The notes under the pieces were generated by a model. The model was not told the DNA's origin. It did not search any database and was given only the letters and a program-made list of their open reading frames with translations. From Chromohalobacter nigrandesensis (GTDB lineage: Bacteria; Pseudomonadota; Gammaproteobacteria; Pseudomonadales; Halomonadaceae): DNA of 64,000 bases. Below, one piece after another: positions 1-11,589 of this stretch (position 1 is the stretch's first letter; every line of letters begins with the position of its first letter). A program made the translations under genes and the position numbers. The stretch is taken from contig NZ_JAKGAM010000008.1 of the NCBI RefSeq assembly GCF_023061285.1, positions 78,619 to 142,618 on the forward strand. Direction: 5' to 3'.

Positions 1-1085
1 TGACACGCAAGTTCAATTTCTGTGCCGGTCCAGCGGCACTTCCCGCCTCCGTGCTCGAGCGCGCCCGCGACGAGTTGCTCGACTATCAGGGCCATGGCTT
101 GTCGGTCATGGAAATGAGTCACCGCAGCGAGGCCTTCGCGGAGATCGCCGCGCGTGCCGAGCGCGACCTGCGTGCGCTGCTGGCCGTGCCGGACAATTAT
201 CGCGTGCTGTTCATGCAGGGCGGCGCCTCCAGCCAGTTCGCGATGGTGCCCTATAACCTGCTGGGGACGGGCGGTACGCCGAACTATCTGTACACCGGTA
301 TCTGGGGCAAGAAGGCGATTGCCGAGGCACGTCATCTTGCCGGCGCGCACGTGGCGGCTTCCAGTGAGGCCAATGGACTGACGGCGGTGCCGCGGCCCGA
401 TGACATCGCCTTGTCGTCGGATGCTGCCTATCTGCATTACACGGCCAATGAAACCATCGGGGGCCTGGCATTCGACTACATTCCCGAGGTCGGCGATGTA
501 CCGCTGGTATGCGATATGTCGTCGTCGATCCTCTCGGAGCCGCTGGATGTGTCCCGCTTCGGCGTCATCTATGCCGGGGCGCAGAAGAATATCGGCCCGG
601 CGGGACTGACATTGGTCATCGTGCGTGACGACCTGCTCGAGCGCGCCTTGCCGAACACCCCGACCATGTTCAACTATCGGGTCATGGCCGAGAATGGCTC
701 GATGTTCAATACGCCGCCGACGTATGCCTGGTATCTCGCGGGGCTGGTTTTCGACTGGTTGCGCCACGACATGGGCGGGGTCGAAGCGATGGACCGCCTC
801 AACGCGCGCAAGTCCGAAAAGCTGTATGCGGCCATCGATACCAGCGACTTCTATTCCAACCCCATCGCCCTGGCCAATCGGTCGCGCATGAACGTGCCTT
901 TCGTGCTGGCGGATGAGACGCTCAATGCTGCGTTCCTCAAAGATGCCGAGGCGGAAGGGCTGTTGAATCTCAAGGGCCACCGCAGCGTGGGCGGCATGCG
1001 GGCCAGCCTCTATAATGCGGTGCCGGAAGCTGCAGTGGATGCGCTGGTCGATTTCATGAGGGAGTTCGAACGACGCCATGGCTGA
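1..1085 (+). CDS. serC: Phosphoserine aminotransferase (5' end cut by one base)
   Basis: PLP-dependent transaminase of serine biosynthesis converting 3-phosphohydroxypyruvate plus glutamate to O-phosphoserine; it also acts in pyridoxal phosphate synthesis. The frame is open from base 3 and reads TRKFNFCAGPAALP, the usual SerC N-terminus, so the missing A of the ATG lies just before base 1 and the first two window bases are its TG. The full protein would be 361 residues, normal for the family. The lysine region 'YAGAQKNIGPAG' carries the PLP Schiff-base lysine. The gene overlaps pheA by 8 nt, which indicates translational coupling in a serC-pheA-tyrA/aroA-cmk-rpsA operon. Confidence 0.96.
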   Translation, partial: TRKFNFCAGPAALPASVLERARDELLDYQGHGLSVMEMSHRSEAFAEIAARAERDLRALLAVPDNYRVLFMQGGASSQFAMVPYNLLGTGGTPNYLYTGIWGKKAIAEARHLAGAHVAASSEANGLTAVPRPDDIALSSDAAYLHYTANETIGGLAFDYIPEVGDVPLVCDMSSSILSEPLDVSRFGVIYAGAQKNIGPAGLTLVIVRDDLLERALPNTPTMFNYRVMAENGSMFNTPPTYAWYLAGLVFDWLRHDMGGVEAMDRLNARKSEKLYAAIDTSDFYSNPIALANRSRMNVPFVLADETLNAAFLKDAEAEGLLNLKGHRSVGGMRASLYNAVPEAAVDALVDFMREFERRHG

Positions 1086-2199
1086 TCACGATATGTCCGA
1101 TCACGATGCCTCTATCACATCGGCCGACCTGCCGGCACTGCGCGAGCGAATCGATACGCTGGATAGCGAGATTCTCAAGCTGATCAGCGAGCGCGCGCAC
1201 TGCGCACAGCAGGTAGCGCAGGTGAAAACCGACAGCGACCCGCAGGCGACGTTCTATCGACCCGAGCGTGAGGCTCAGGTGCTGCGTCGCATCATGGCGC
1301 TCAACAAGGGCCCTCTCGATGACGAGGAAATGGCGCGCTTGTTTCGCGAGATCATGTCGGCATGCCTGGCGCTGGAGCGGCCGGTCAAGGTGGCCTATCT
1401 GGGCCCCGAGGGCACGTTTACTCAGCAGGCGGCGCTCAAGCATTTCGGCGACAGCGCGGTGAGCCTGCCGATGGCGGCCATCGATGAGGTCTTTCGCGAA
1501 GTGGAAGCGGGGGCCGCGCATTTTGGCGTGGTGCCGGTGGAAAACTCCACCGAGGGCATCGTCAATAGCACCCTGGATACCTTCATGGATGCCAGCCTGC
1601 GCATCTGTGGCGAAGTAGTGCTGCGCATTCATCATCATCTGCTGGTGTCCAGCAATACGCGCCGCGACAAGGTCTCGCGCATTTATTCGCATCCCCAGTC
1701 CCTGGCGCAGTGCCGCAAGTGGTTGGACGCGCATTATCCCCATGCCGAGCGGGTGCCGGTGTCGTCCAATGCCGAGGCGGCGCGTCTGATCAAGAGCGAA
1801 TGGCACAGTGCCGCGATTGCCGGCGATATGGCCGCCAAGCGTTACGAGCTCGAGAAGGTCGCCGAGAAGATCGAGGACCGTCCCGACAACTCGACACGCT
1901 TTTTGATTATCGGCCATCAGGACACGCCGGTCTCCGAGGATGACAAGACGTCCATTGTCGTGGCCATGCGCAATCAGCCCGGAGCGTTGCACGACCTACT
2001 CGAGCCGTTCCACCGCCACAAGATCGATCTGACGCGCGTCGAGACGCGGCCGTCACGCACCGGAATCTGGAATTACGTGTTCTTCATCGACTTCAAGGGC
2101 CATCGTGACGATCCGCAGGTCGCGGCGGTACTGGAAGAGATTACGTTGCGTGCTGCCGAGCTCAAGGTGCTGGGGTCCTACCCCGTGGGTGTGCTGTAA
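1078..2199 (+). CDS. pheA: Bifunctional chorismate mutase / prephenate dehydratase (P-protein)
   Basis: Two-step enzyme of phenylalanine synthesis: chorismate to prephenate to phenylpyruvate. In the 373-residue protein an AroQ-type chorismate mutase helix bundle covers about residues 18-100. The prephenate dehydratase part starts near residue 104 (VAYLGPEGTFTQQAA) and has the catalytic-type DNSTRF motif. A C-terminal ACT domain from about residue 290 (NQPGALHDLL, then an ETRP variant of the ESRP motif) is the usual phenylalanine feedback site. The start ATG lies inside the serC end. Many pseudomonads have a hisC-type aminotransferase between pheA and tyrA; here tyrA follows directly. Confidence 0.96.
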   Translation: MADHDMSDHDASITSADLPALRERIDTLDSEILKLISERAHCAQQVAQVKTDSDPQATFYRPEREAQVLRRIMALNKGPLDDEEMARLFREIMSACLALERPVKVAYLGPEGTFTQQAALKHFGDSAVSLPMAAIDEVFREVEAGAAHFGVVPVENSTEGIVNSTLDTFMDASLRICGEVVLRIHHHLLVSSNTRRDKVSRIYSHPQSLAQCRKWLDAHYPHAERVPVSSNAEAARLIKSEWHSAAIAGDMAAKRYELEKVAEKIEDRPDNSTRFLIIGHQDTPVSEDDKTSIVVAMRNQPGALHDLLEPFHRHKIDLTRVETRPSRTGIWNYVFFIDFKGHRDDPQVAAVLEEITLRAAELKVLGSYPVGVL

Positions 2200-4452
2200 A
2201 TGTCGGAGCAGTCCTGTGCGCCGACCGAGCGCGGTATCCTCATCATCGGGTTGGGCCTGATCGGCGGCTCGCTGGCGGCGGCCTTGAAGGAAGCGGGCTT
2301 CGAGGGGCGGATTGTAGCCTGTGACCGTGATGCCGACGAAGTGGCGCGTGGCATCGATATGGGGCTGATCGATGCAGGCAGTACCGAGCTGGCCCCTTGG
2401 GTGGCCGACAGCAGCTTGATCGTGCTGGCGGTGCCGGTGTTGGCGATGGAGGCCGTGCTGCGCGAGTTGGCGCCACATCTCGGCGATCAGGTGATCACCG
2501 ATGTCGGCAGCACCAAGGGCGCCATCGAGGCGACGGTCGAACGCGTTTTCGGTGACATGCCGCCGCGCTTCGTACCAGGGCATCCGATCGCGGGGTCCGA
2601 AAAAAGCGGCGTGACGGCGTCCAATCCCGCGCTTTATCGCCGCCATAAGGTGATACTGACGCCGCGCGACACTACCGATCCCGATGCCTTGGCGCGTGTG
2701 AGAGCGCTATGGGCGGCATGCGGGGCGCAACTGCTGGAAATGGACGTGGCACGTCACGATCAGGTCTTGGCGCGCACCAGTCATCTCCCCCATTTGCTGG
2801 CGTTTTCGTTGGTCGACACTCTGGCACGTCAGGACGAGCGCCTGGAGATCTTTCGCTATGCGGCGGGGGGCTTTCGCGATTTCACGCGTATCGCCGGTAG
2901 CGACCCGGTCATGTGGCGCGATATCTTCAGTGCCAACCGCGAGGCGGTGCTGGGCGCACTGGATGAGTTCGAGGCGGGCGTTGCTCGTTTACGACGCGCC
3001 ATGACCGACAATGATGGCGATGCCATGCTGGCGGTCTTCGATCGTGCCAGTCATGCGCGGCAGTATTTCGATACGCTTTTGAACCAGACGAGTTATCAAG
3101 CGATGGAACAATGCAATATCCGTTACCGCGTGAGTCCCGGTGGCGATGTGCGCGGCCGGATCCGCGTGCCGGGAGACAAATCGATTTCGCATCGCTCGAT
3201 CATGCTCGGTGCGCTTGCCGAAGGCGTGACCGAAGTGCATGGCTTCCTCGAGGGCGAGGATAGCCTGGCGACGCTGCAGGCGTTTCGTGACATGGGCGTG
3301 GCCATCGAAGGTCCGCACCAGGGGCGCGTGACCATCCATGGCGTCGGCTTGCATGGCCTGACGGCGCCTGCCGGCCCCCTTTATGTGGGCAATTCAGGTA
3401 CGGCCATGCGTCTGTTCGCCGGCTTGCTGGCCGGGCAGGCCTTCGATACCGAATTGACCGGCGATGTGTCGCTCAACAAGCGGCCGATGGGTCGGGTGGC
3501 CGATCCGCTGCGCGAGATGGGCGCGGTGATCGAAACCGCCGAGGGCGGCCGGCCGCCGCTGACGATTCGCGGCGGCCAGGACCTTCGCGGCATTCGTTAT
3601 GACATGCCCATGGCGAGCGCCCAGGTGAAGTCCTGCCTGTTGCTCGCAGGGCTCTATGCCGAGGGTGAGACGCGGGTGCGTGAGCCGGCACCGACGCGCG
3701 ATCACACCGAGCGCATGCTCAACGGCTTCGGTTATGCGGTGCAGCGCGCCGCTGACGAGGCCTGGCTACAGGGCGGCGGGCGTTTGACGGCGGCGCCCAT
3801 CGACGTGCCGTCGGATATTTCGTCGGCGGCGTTCTATCTGGTGGCGGCGGCCATTACGCCCGGTTCGGATCTGCTCCTGGAGCATGTGGGTACCAATCCG
3901 ACGCGTATCGGGGTCATCAATATCCTCAAGGCCATGGGCGCCGATCTTGAATTGCTCAATCCTCGGGAAGTCGGCGGTGAGCCGGTCGCCGATATTCGCG
4001 TTCGCCATGCGCCGCTCAAGGGGATCGATATTCCCGTGGATCAGGTGCCACTGGCCATCGACGAGTTTCCCGTGCTGTTCATTGCTGCGGCCAATGCCGA
4101 AGGCGTGACACGCTTGCGAGGCGCGGAAGAATTGCGCGTCAAGGAATCCGATCGCATCCAGGCGATGGCCGATGGCCTGGCGATCCTGGGTGTCGAGAAT
4201 ACCGTCCATCCCGATGGCATCGACATCGTCGGTCGCGCCGACGCCAGCGATACGCATGTCGCGCATTATCGCGGCGGGCATGTCGATAGCCTGGGTGATC
4301 ATCGCATTGCCATGGCCTTCGCCATTGCCGCCTTGCGTGCCGAGGGTGAGATCGCCATCGATGACTGCGCCAATGTAACTACGTCCTTCCCGGGGTTCGT
4401 TGACCTGGCGCGTCGCGTGGGCCTGTCGCTCGAAGAACAGGAGGTTTCATGA
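2200..4452 (+). CDS. aroA: Fused prephenate dehydrogenase / EPSP synthase (TyrA-AroA)
   Basis: One 750-residue polypeptide carries two shikimate-pathway enzymes. The N-terminal TyrA part has the NAD-binding GLGLIGGSL loop near residues 17-25 and runs to about residue 305. It is followed without a stop by 3-phosphoshikimate 1-carboxyvinyltransferase from about residue 308, with [18 protein letters not shown] and [15 protein letters not shown]. TyrA-AroA fusions are known in Pseudomonas and relatives. The start ATG abuts the pheA stop codon and the stop overlaps cmk by 4 nt (ATGA). The symbol given covers the AroA half; the front half is tyrA. Confidence 0.95.
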   Translation: MSEQSCAPTERGILIIGLGLIGGSLAAALKEAGFEGRIVACDRDADEVARGIDMGLIDAGSTELAPWVADSSLIVLAVPVLAMEAVLRELAPHLGDQVITDVGSTKGAIEATVERVFGDMPPRFVPGHPIAGSEKSGVTASNPALYRRHKVILTPRDTTDPDALARVRALWAACGAQLLEMDVARHDQVLARTSHLPHLLAFSLVDTLARQDERLEIFRYAAGGFRDFTRIAGSDPVMWRDIFSANREAVLGALDEFEAGVARLRRAMTDNDGDAMLAVFDRASHARQYFDTLLNQTSYQAMEQCNIRYRVSPGGDVRGRIRVPGDKSISHRSIMLGALAEGVTEVHGFLEGEDSLATLQAFRDMGVAIEGPHQGRVTIHGVGLHGLTAPAGPLYVGNSGTAMRLFAGLLAGQAFDTELTGDVSLNKRPMGRVADPLREMGAVIETAEGGRPPLTIRGGQDLRGIRYDMPMASAQVKSCLLLAGLYAEGETRVREPAPTRDHTERMLNGFGYAVQRAADEAWLQGGGRLTAAPIDVPSDISSAAFYLVAAAITPGSDLLLEHVGTNPTRIGVINILKAMGADLELLNPREVGGEPVADIRVRHAPLKGIDIPVDQVPLAIDEFPVLFIAAANAEGVTRLRGAEELRVKESDRIQAMADGLAILGVENTVHPDGIDIVGRADASDTHVAHYRGGHVDSLGDHRIAMAFAIAALRAEGEIAIDDCANVTTSFPGFVDLARRVGLSLEEQEVS

Positions 4453-5147
4453 GCTTGTCGCACGATGAAGTGCCCGTACTGACCGTCGACGGGCCAGGCG
4501 GCGCAGGCAAGGGGACGGTCAGTCGCTTGATTGCCGAGCGGTTGGGCTGGCACTTGCTGGACTCCGGTGCGCTGTATCGTCTCACCGCGCTGGCGGCACT
4601 CAAGCACGGCCTGGTGCTGGACGATGAAGCCGCGTTGGCGACGTGTGCCGAAACCTTGGATGTCCGCTTCGTGGCGTGCGATGGCGAAACGCGTATCGAG
4701 CTGGAAGGCCATGACGTGAGTGGCGACATTCGTACCGAACAGGTCGGCGACGTTGCTTCTCAGATAGCCTCGTTGCCTCGGGTGCGTGATGCGCTGTTGA
4801 CGCGCCAGCGTGACTTTCGCGATATGCCGGGACTGGTAGCGGATGGGCGAGATATGGGGACGGTGGTATTCCCCCAGGCGTCCCTGAAAGTCTATCTGAC
4901 GGCTTCGGCGGAAGAGCGGGCGCGGCGACGCCATGAACAGTTGCTGAATGCCGGTCGGGATGCTAATCTAACGAGTCTTCTAGAGGAAATTAAGGCTCGT
5001 GACGCGCGCGATATGCAGCGTGCCGTAGCGCCACTCAAGCCGGCAGACGATGCCGTCTTGTTGGATAGTACGAGTCTTGCGATACCGGACGTGGTGGAGT
5101 GTATCGAAAGGCTGCTCAGTGCACGTGGGCTCGGCCTCCCGAACTGA
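4449..5147 (+). CDS. cmk: Cytidylate kinase
   Basis: Phosphorylates CMP and dCMP to the diphosphates using ATP. The 232-residue protein has the P-loop GPGGAGKGT near residues 16-24, the CMP-binding region beginning LLDSGALYR, and the [11 protein letters not shown] segment of the family. Its start overlaps the aroA stop by 4 nt. The cmk-rpsA neighbourhood is conserved across gammaproteobacteria. Confidence 0.96.
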   Translation: MSLSHDEVPVLTVDGPGGAGKGTVSRLIAERLGWHLLDSGALYRLTALAALKHGLVLDDEAALATCAETLDVRFVACDGETRIELEGHDVSGDIRTEQVGDVASQIASLPRVRDALLTRQRDFRDMPGLVADGRDMGTVVFPQASLKVYLTASAEERARRRHEQLLNAGRDANLTSLLEEIKARDARDMQRAVAPLKPADDAVLLDSTSLAIPDVVECIERLLSARGLGLPN

Positions 5148-5341
5148 GTAGCTGGGGTGAAACGGGCACCCATCCGGAGACCCTGGCCAGACGTCATGAC
5201 GTGTGCGGGCGATAATTGAGAGCCTTCGCAGGTCGAACCAGCGCCAACGTCCCCAGGGATATGTAGGAAAGGCCCGCGCTTGCTGGTGGTGCGGAGAATG
5301 AGCGGCCTGGCCGCTATTAACGTTGATCACGTAGGAACAAC

Positions 5342-7021
5342 ATGAGCGAAAGCTTTGCTGAACTGTTCGAACAGTCTCTCCAGGACATCAATATGGAACC
5401 CGGTGCCATCGTCATGGCAACCGTGGTCGATATCGAAGGTGACTGGATTACCGTCAACGCGGGTCTGAAGTCCGAGGGGCAAATCCCCGTGGCGCAGTTC
5501 CGTGATGACAATGGCGAATTGACCATCTCCGTGGGAGATGAAGTCAAGGTTGCCCTTGAAGCCGTTGAAGACGGCTTCGGCGAGACGCGTCTGTCTCGCG
5601 AAAAGGCCAAGCGTGCCGAGGCCTGGAAAGAGCTGGAAGCGGCCTTCGAGAAGGACGAAATCGTCAAGGGCGTGATCAACGGCAAGGTCAAGGGCGGCTT
5701 CACGGTCGAAGTTTCTTCCATCCGCGCGTTCCTGCCCGGTTCTCTCGTCGACGTCCGTCCGGTACGCGATACTGCTCACCTAGAGCACAAAGAGCTGGAC
5801 TTCAAGGTCATCAAGCTCGATCCCAAGCGTAACAACGTCGTTGTCTCTCGCCGTGCCGTTCTTGAGGCCGAGAACAGCGCCGAGCGTGAAGCGCTGCTGT
5901 CCACGCTTCAAGAAGGTCAGCAGATCGACGGTATCGTCAAGAACCTCACCGACTACGGTGCGTTCGTCGACTTGGGCGGCGTCGATGGCCTGCTGCACAT
6001 CACCGACATGGCGTGGAAGCGCATCAAGCATCCCAGCGAGATTGTGGCCGTTGGTGATGAGGTCAACGTCAAGGTGCTCAAGTTCGATCGCGAGCGCAAC
6101 CGTGTGTCTCTCGGCTTGAAGCAGCTGGGTGAAGATCCGTGGGTCAACATCAAGGATCGTTATCCGGAAAATACCCGCGTCAATGCTCGCGTCACCAACC
6201 TGACCGACTACGGCTGCTTTGCTGAGCTCGAGGAAGGTGTCGAAGGCTTGGTTCACGTCTCGGAAATGGACTGGACCAACAAGAACATCCATCCCTCGAA
6301 GGTCGTGCAGGTCGGCGATGACGTGGAAGTCATGGTGCTGGATATCGACGAAGAACGTCGTCGTATCTCCTTGGGTATCAAGCAGTGCACCACCAATCCG
6401 TGGGAAGATTTCAGCGCGCGCTATAACAAGGGCGACCGCGTCTCGGGCACCATCAAGTCAATCACCGACTTCGGTATCTTCATCGGTCTGGAAGGTGGTA
6501 TTGACGGTCTGGTTCACCTGTCCGATATCTCTTGGAGCGAAACCGGCGAAGAAGCCGTGCGTAATTTCAAGAAGGGCGATGAAGCCGAAGCGGTCATTCT
6601 CTCGATCGATCCGGAACGCGAGCGTATCTCGCTCGGTATCAAGCAGCTCGAAACCGATCCGGTTTCCGAGTACTTGGCCGTCAACGACAAGGGCGCCATC
6701 GTCACCGGTCGCGTTGTCGAAGTCGATGCCAAGGAAGCACATGTCGAGTTGGCGACTGATGTTGTAGCCGTACTCAAGGCCTCCGAGATCAGCCCTGATC
6801 GCGTCGAAGATGCACGCAACGCGCTCAACGAAGGCGATAGCGTCGAAGCCAAGATCGTCGGTGTCGATCGCAAAAACCGTGCGATCAACCTGTCGGTCAA
6901 GGCGAAAGACCAGGTCGATACACGCCGTGCGATGGGCAAACTGCGCGATCAGGAAGCTGAGCCGCAGAAAGGCCCGACCACCATCGGTGATCTGATCAAG
7001 CAGCAGATGGGCGGCGAATAA
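5342..7021 (+). CDS. rpsA: 30S ribosomal protein S1
   Basis: mRNA-binding ribosomal protein needed to initiate on most messages. The 559-residue protein has six S1/OB repeats, recognisable by repeated 'G.V..I.DFG.FV.L.GG.DGLVH.SD' blocks; the four C-terminal repeats are the most regular. The length matches the E. coli protein (557). It sits 194 nt after cmk behind a long leader, where an autoregulatory or promoter site is expected but no clear -35/-10 pair could be assigned. A strong hairpin terminator lies about 60 nt downstream. In E. coli ihfB and lapAB follow rpsA; here they sit about 7 kb away on the opposite strand. Confidence 0.97.
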   Translation: MSESFAELFEQSLQDINMEPGAIVMATVVDIEGDWITVNAGLKSEGQIPVAQFRDDNGELTISVGDEVKVALEAVEDGFGETRLSREKAKRAEAWKELEAAFEKDEIVKGVINGKVKGGFTVEVSSIRAFLPGSLVDVRPVRDTAHLEHKELDFKVIKLDPKRNNVVVSRRAVLEAENSAEREALLSTLQEGQQIDGIVKNLTDYGAFVDLGGVDGLLHITDMAWKRIKHPSEIVAVGDEVNVKVLKFDRERNRVSLGLKQLGEDPWVNIKDRYPENTRVNARVTNLTDYGCFAELEEGVEGLVHVSEMDWTNKNIHPSKVVQVGDDVEVMVLDIDEERRRISLGIKQCTTNPWEDFSARYNKGDRVSGTIKSITDFGIFIGLEGGIDGLVHLSDISWSETGEEAVRNFKKGDEAEAVILSIDPERERISLGIKQLETDPVSEYLAVNDKGAIVTGRVVEVDAKEAHVELATDVVAVLKASEISPDRVEDARNALNEGDSVEAKIVGVDRKNRAINLSVKAKDQVDTRRAMGKLRDQEAEPQKGPTTIGDLIKQQMGGE

Positions 7022-7073
7022 GCCACGTCGCCGCTGCGTCTTCGACGCGGTGGCGGGTGCTTTATTGAGCCGT

Positions 7074-7107
7074 AAAAAAACCGCGCCTCTTCGAGGCGCG
7101 GTTTTTT
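7074..7107 (+). terminator. Bidirectional rho-independent terminator between rpsA and trmJ
   Basis: A 9-bp perfect stem (CCGCGCCTC / GAGGCGCGG) with a 3-nt TTC loop is flanked by seven A on the left and six T on the right. It can therefore end rpsA transcription on the plus strand and trmJ transcription on the minus strand. Confidence 0.93.
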
Positions 7108-7130
7108 GTGTCCGTCAGGCGGTATCTTGC

Positions 7131-7859
7131 TCAGGATCGACTGGTGTTTTCCAATGTCGTCAATACACCGCGCAGGATGGAGAGTTCCTTGCGAGTGGGT
7201 TGAGCGCGGGCGAAAAGTGCGCGTAGATGGTCTTCAGTGCGCGCATGAGGCTGAGTCAGAAACCCCGAGGAGGTCAGGGCCTGGTGCAGATGCGTTTCGA
7301 AGTGAGCCATCTGTTCGCGTGTCGGCAAGGCGGCCTGCTTGGATTTGGGCTGAGCGGCGATCGGTGTTTGGTGACGCCATGCACGACGTACTTCGTAGGC
7401 GAGTATCTGCACGGCCTGTGCTAGATTGAGGACGCCGTAATCGGGGTTGGCGGGGATGCTGACCTGATGCGTGCAGTGCCGAATTTCATCGTTGGTCAGT
7501 CCAGATCGCTCGCGACCGAAGACGAGTGCCACGGGGGCGTCATGCGCATACTCGACCATTTGGACGGCCATGGGCTCGGGGTCATCGAAATGGGGGAGGG
7601 GGAGGCTACGCAGACGGGCGCTGGCGCCGGCGACCTGGACGCAGTCCCCGACGGCTTGCGAAATGTGCGCGACGACGCGTGCGTTGTCGAGCACATCGGT
7701 CGCGCCAGCGGCGAGCCGAGTGGCCTCTTCATCGGGGAAACAGCGCGGATTGACCAATACCAGGTCGCTCAGGCCCATGGTTTTCATGGCGCGTGCGGCC
7801 TGGCCGATATTGCCGGGGTGGAATGTCTGAACGAGTACGATACGGATATTGGAGAGCAT
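7131..7859 (-). CDS. trmJ: tRNA (cytidine/uridine-2'-O-)-methyltransferase TrmJ
   Basis: SPOUT-class enzyme that 2'-O-methylates position 32 in the anticodon loop of several tRNAs. The 242-residue protein begins with IRIVLVQTFHPGNIGQAARA, the typical TrmH/TrmJ N-terminus. It has the knot motifs ALVFGRERSGLTN and HQVSIPANPDYGVLNLAQAV. It is transcribed toward rpsA, with which it shares a terminator. Confidence 0.93.
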   Translation of the reverse strand: MLSNIRIVLVQTFHPGNIGQAARAMKTMGLSDLVLVNPRCFPDEEATRLAAGATDVLDNARVVAHISQAVGDCVQVAGASARLRSLPLPHFDDPEPMAVQMVEYAHDAPVALVFGRERSGLTNDEIRHCTHQVSIPANPDYGVLNLAQAVQILAYEVRRAWRHQTPIAAQPKSKQAALPTREQMAHFETHLHQALTSSGFLTQPHARTEDHLRALFARAQPTRKELSILRGVLTTLENTSRS

Positions 7860-7942
7860 AGAACATCGCGATACAGTCGAAGGCAGGGCGATAGTGTACT
7901 TGGGCTACGGGCTACGCCAGGCTGATCTATACCCCGGACACG

Positions 7943-7971
7943 AAAAACCCCCGCCGGTTGCCCGGCAGGGG
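7943..7971 (-). terminator. Rho-independent terminator of groEL
   Basis: On the minus strand a 10-bp stem (CCCCTGCCGG / CCGGCGGGGG, one G-T pair) with a short GCAA loop is followed by TTTTT. It lies 40 nt after the groEL stop. Confidence 0.88.
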
Positions 7972-8010
7972 TTCGAGTCACGGGACAGTGCCCGGGAGTC
8001 TAGGCAGCGA

Positions 8011-9669
<1,659 letters not shown>

Positions 9670-9730
9670 TTAATGGCGCGATCAAGTCGCGCAAACGTGA
9701 AACGAAAATATGACTGGTGAACGTCGTGAA

Positions 9731-10021
9731 TTACTCGGCAACGGCCAGAATATCGCTTTCGCTCATGATCAGGACTTCTTCACCGTCGATTTTCTCTTTC
9801 TCGACGCCAAAGCCATCCTTGAAAATCACGGTATCACCCACCTTGACGTCCAGCGGGCGGACTTCGCCATTCTCGAGAATACGGCCGTTACCGACAGCAA
9901 GGATTTCGCCGCGGGTCGGTTTCTCTTGAGCGTTACCCGGAAGCACGATGCCGCCAGCGGTCTTCTGTTCTTCTTCTGTGCGACGGACAACGACGCGATC
10001 GTGCAAAGGACGGATTTTCAT
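9731..10021 (-). CDS. groES: 10 kDa co-chaperonin GroES
   Basis: Heptameric lid of GroEL. The 96-residue protein starts [14 protein letters not shown] and contains the mobile-loop segment TAGGIVLPG. It is the first gene of the groE operon, preceded by a heat-shock-type promoter about 135-160 nt upstream. Confidence 0.99.
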   Translation of the reverse strand: MKIRPLHDRVVVRRTEEEQKTAGGIVLPGNAQEKPTRGEILAVGNGRILENGEVRPLDVKVGDTVIFKDGFGVEKEKIDGEEVLIMSESDILAVAE

Positions 10022-10154
10022 TGCTCACGTTCTCCTGATGGTTCTATGGATCATAGGACAATCCCGTTGAGCCAAGCTCAAGGGCGAAGGCTGTGCCTTC
10101 TGTTTATAAGGCCGACGCATCAAGGCGTTACGGCCGAATCATCTGTTAGGGGCT

Positions 10155-10182
10155 TGATTGGGTCGACGTATCCACTTTCAAG
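10155..10182 (-). promoter_or_regulatory. Candidate sigma-32 heat-shock promoter of groES-groEL
   Basis: Read on the minus strand: CTTGAAA (10182-10176), 13 nt spacer, CCCAATCA (10162-10155). This is close to the RpoH consensus CTTGAAA-N11-16-CCCCATNT. The position upstream of groES fits. No CIRCE inverted repeat was seen. Confidence 0.72.
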
Positions 10183-10200
10183 GGCCCTCCATGAATTTTT

Positions 10201-10731
10201 TCAATGCCGGGAATCATCCTTCCCTATGTAGTCGCCTTCGATCGGTTGTTCGTCATTCGCCTGACTGTTTTGCGAGGTCTTGTCTTGCGAAGTCTTGTCC
10301 GTGCGCCGAGTGTGTTCGTGCCAATCACTATCCGCGGTTTTTTCCTGCGCCGTGCCACTGGCGCCCATGGTAAAAAAGCGGCTGCGCCATCCTCCGCGCT
10401 TTAGTCCTCGGCCCAGCAAGCGGCGGCTGCTCGGGATGAGACACAGCAGTCCCAAGCCATCCGACAAGAAGCCTGGGGTGACCAGCAAGGCTCCGCCAAA
10501 GATCAAGGCGGCCCCGGTAATCAACTCGTCCGAGGGGATTTCTCCCTGGGCAAACCGGGCCTGGGCACGCTGCAGGGTCTGTACCCCTTCGCGTCGAATC
10601 AGGTGAAGGCCCAGTGCCCCGGATAGCAGCACCAATGCCAGCGTCGGAAGCAGACCGATCTGTCCGCCTATGGCGAACAGCACCACGAAATCGAGTAGTC
10701 CGAAAAGCGTAATGAAAAGTAACAGTGGCAT
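10201..10731 (-). CDS. fxsA: FxsA family membrane protein
   Basis: A 176-residue inner-membrane protein. Hydrophobic segments lie at about residues 2-22, 25-45 and 70-98, with the family-type LIRREGVQTLQRAQ and GALLVTPGFLSDGLGLL stretches. The tail is hydrophilic with a short repeated TDKTSQ/QDKTSQ motif. FxsA in E. coli suppresses F exclusion of phage T7; its cellular role is unclear. The start at 10731 was chosen because homology begins there; the open frame continues upstream without family similarity. It lies just upstream of groES, an order also seen in E. coli. Confidence 0.88.
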   Translation of the reverse strand: MPLLLFITLFGLLDFVVLFAIGGQIGLLPTLALVLLSGALGLHLIRREGVQTLQRAQARFAQGEIPSDELITGAALIFGGALLVTPGFLSDGLGLLCLIPSSRRLLGRGLKRGGWRSRFFTMGASGTAQEKTADSDWHEHTRRTDKTSQDKTSQNSQANDEQPIEGDYIGKDDSRH

Positions 10732-10839
10732 GGCGGCTCCGTGTGATCTCGACTTCCCAGTAGATGGTGGCATGCGTGTGAATTGCAAGGGAAACGAGGC
10801 GCTGATGCAAGCGTGTTGTGATCCCTGCGTGGAGACGCC

Positions 10840-11206
10840 ATGCGGTTTGATGGAACCGTGGTAGGTATAACGGGAGGCGTCATCGTCAAAGTCACGAGCC
10901 TCTCGCGTGCCGGCAACATGGGGCAGGGTAATTACAGTGCCTCCAAGGCAGGGGGCGGCGTTGACGGTCACCTGGGCGAAGGAGCTGGCGCACCAAGGCA
11001 TCCGTGTAGCGGCGGTAGCGCCGGGATTCATCGAAACCGAAATGACGGCGTCCATGCGTGCCGAAGTCCTCGAGAAAATCAGCAAGGGCATTCCCTTGGG
11101 ATACCTGGGACAGCCGTGCGATATCGCCTCGAGCGTGCGTTATATCGTGGAAAACGACTACTTCACGGGACGGGTGCTGGAATGCGATGGCGGGCTGAGG
11201 ATCTAG
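10840..11206 (+). pseudogene. Short-chain dehydrogenase/reductase (FabG-like) remnant
   Basis: The first dozen residues (RFDGTVVGITGG) resemble an SDR N-terminus with the start of the nucleotide-binding loop. The frame then jumps to VTSLSRAGNMGQGNYSASKAG, the catalytic Ser-Tyr-Lys region, so roughly 110-130 residues are missing. At the G-run near 10950-10955 the frame shifts, and the normal SDR C-terminal half continues in the other frame (GIRVAAVAPGFIETEM, then ECDGGLRI at 11206). An internal deletion plus a frameshift makes this a non-functional relic. It has no recognisable partner genes. Confidence 0.85.
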
Positions 11207-11236
11207 TGACGCGTCGATATTTAGACGACCCCTGAC

Positions 11237-11288
11237 GCCGGTCGAAAAGACGCTCGCCGGATGCCGGTCGAAAAGACGCTCGCCGGAT
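11237..11288. repeat. 26-bp perfect tandem duplication
   Basis: Two head-to-tail copies of a 26-bp unit (11237-11262 and 11263-11288), beginning GCCGGTCGAAAAGACGCTCG. The unit contains one arm and the T-tract of the comEA terminator, so half of the terminator has been duplicated. Confidence 0.95.
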
Positions 11289-11305
11289 GCTCCCGTGCGA
11301 GCGTC
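11271..11305 (-). terminator. Rho-independent terminator of the ComEA-like gene
   Basis: On the minus strand the 9-bp arms GACGCTCGC and GCGAGCGTC, with a 13-nt loop, are followed by TTTT. A second copy of the distal arm plus T-tract lies 26 bp further on through the tandem duplication. Confidence 0.8.
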
Positions 11306-11316
11306 GGTAGCGTAGC

Positions 11317-11589
11317 TCAGAACGTGACACGATCGCCCAGGTCCTGCACCGTTCCTTCAGCGATACCTTTGACGCGGGTCAGGTCGTCGAGCGAGGCGAA
11401 AGGTCCATTCGCCTCGCGATCCTCGATGATCGCCTGTGCCTTGACGTCGCCGATGCCCGGTAGTTCGGTCAGTGCTTCAACAGAGGCATGATTGATGTCG
11501 ATAGGCGCGGAGGCGTCTTCCTGGGCGACCGCGAGGGTAGTGACACTCAGTGCCAGCGTCAGTAGGGCACAGCTAAGTAAATTTTTCAT
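11317..11589 (-). CDS. ComEA-like helix-hairpin-helix protein, secreted
   Basis: 90-residue protein with a Sec signal peptide (MKNLLSCALLTLALSVTTLAVAQ, likely cut after about residue 22). A single helix-hairpin-helix pair follows (INHASVEALTELPGIGDVKAQAI ... FASLDDLTRVKGIAEGTV). Such small periplasmic HhH proteins resemble the DNA-binding domain of the competence protein ComEA; DNA uptake activity is not shown here. It stands alone with its own terminator. Confidence 0.85.
   Translation of the reverse strand: MKNLLSCALLTLALSVTTLAVAQEDASAPIDINHASVEALTELPGIGDVKAQAIIEDREANGPFASLDDLTRVKGIAEGTVQDLGDRVTF

Noticed and set aside
1054..1992. 312-codon minus-strand open frame across pheA
   Set aside because: Antisense to a clear pheA with all domains intact; composition is the mirror of a GC-rich gene and no family is seen.
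10732..11091. Upstream extension of fxsA
   Set aside because: Runs antisense to the SDR relic and has no similarity to FxsA; the family start is at 10731.
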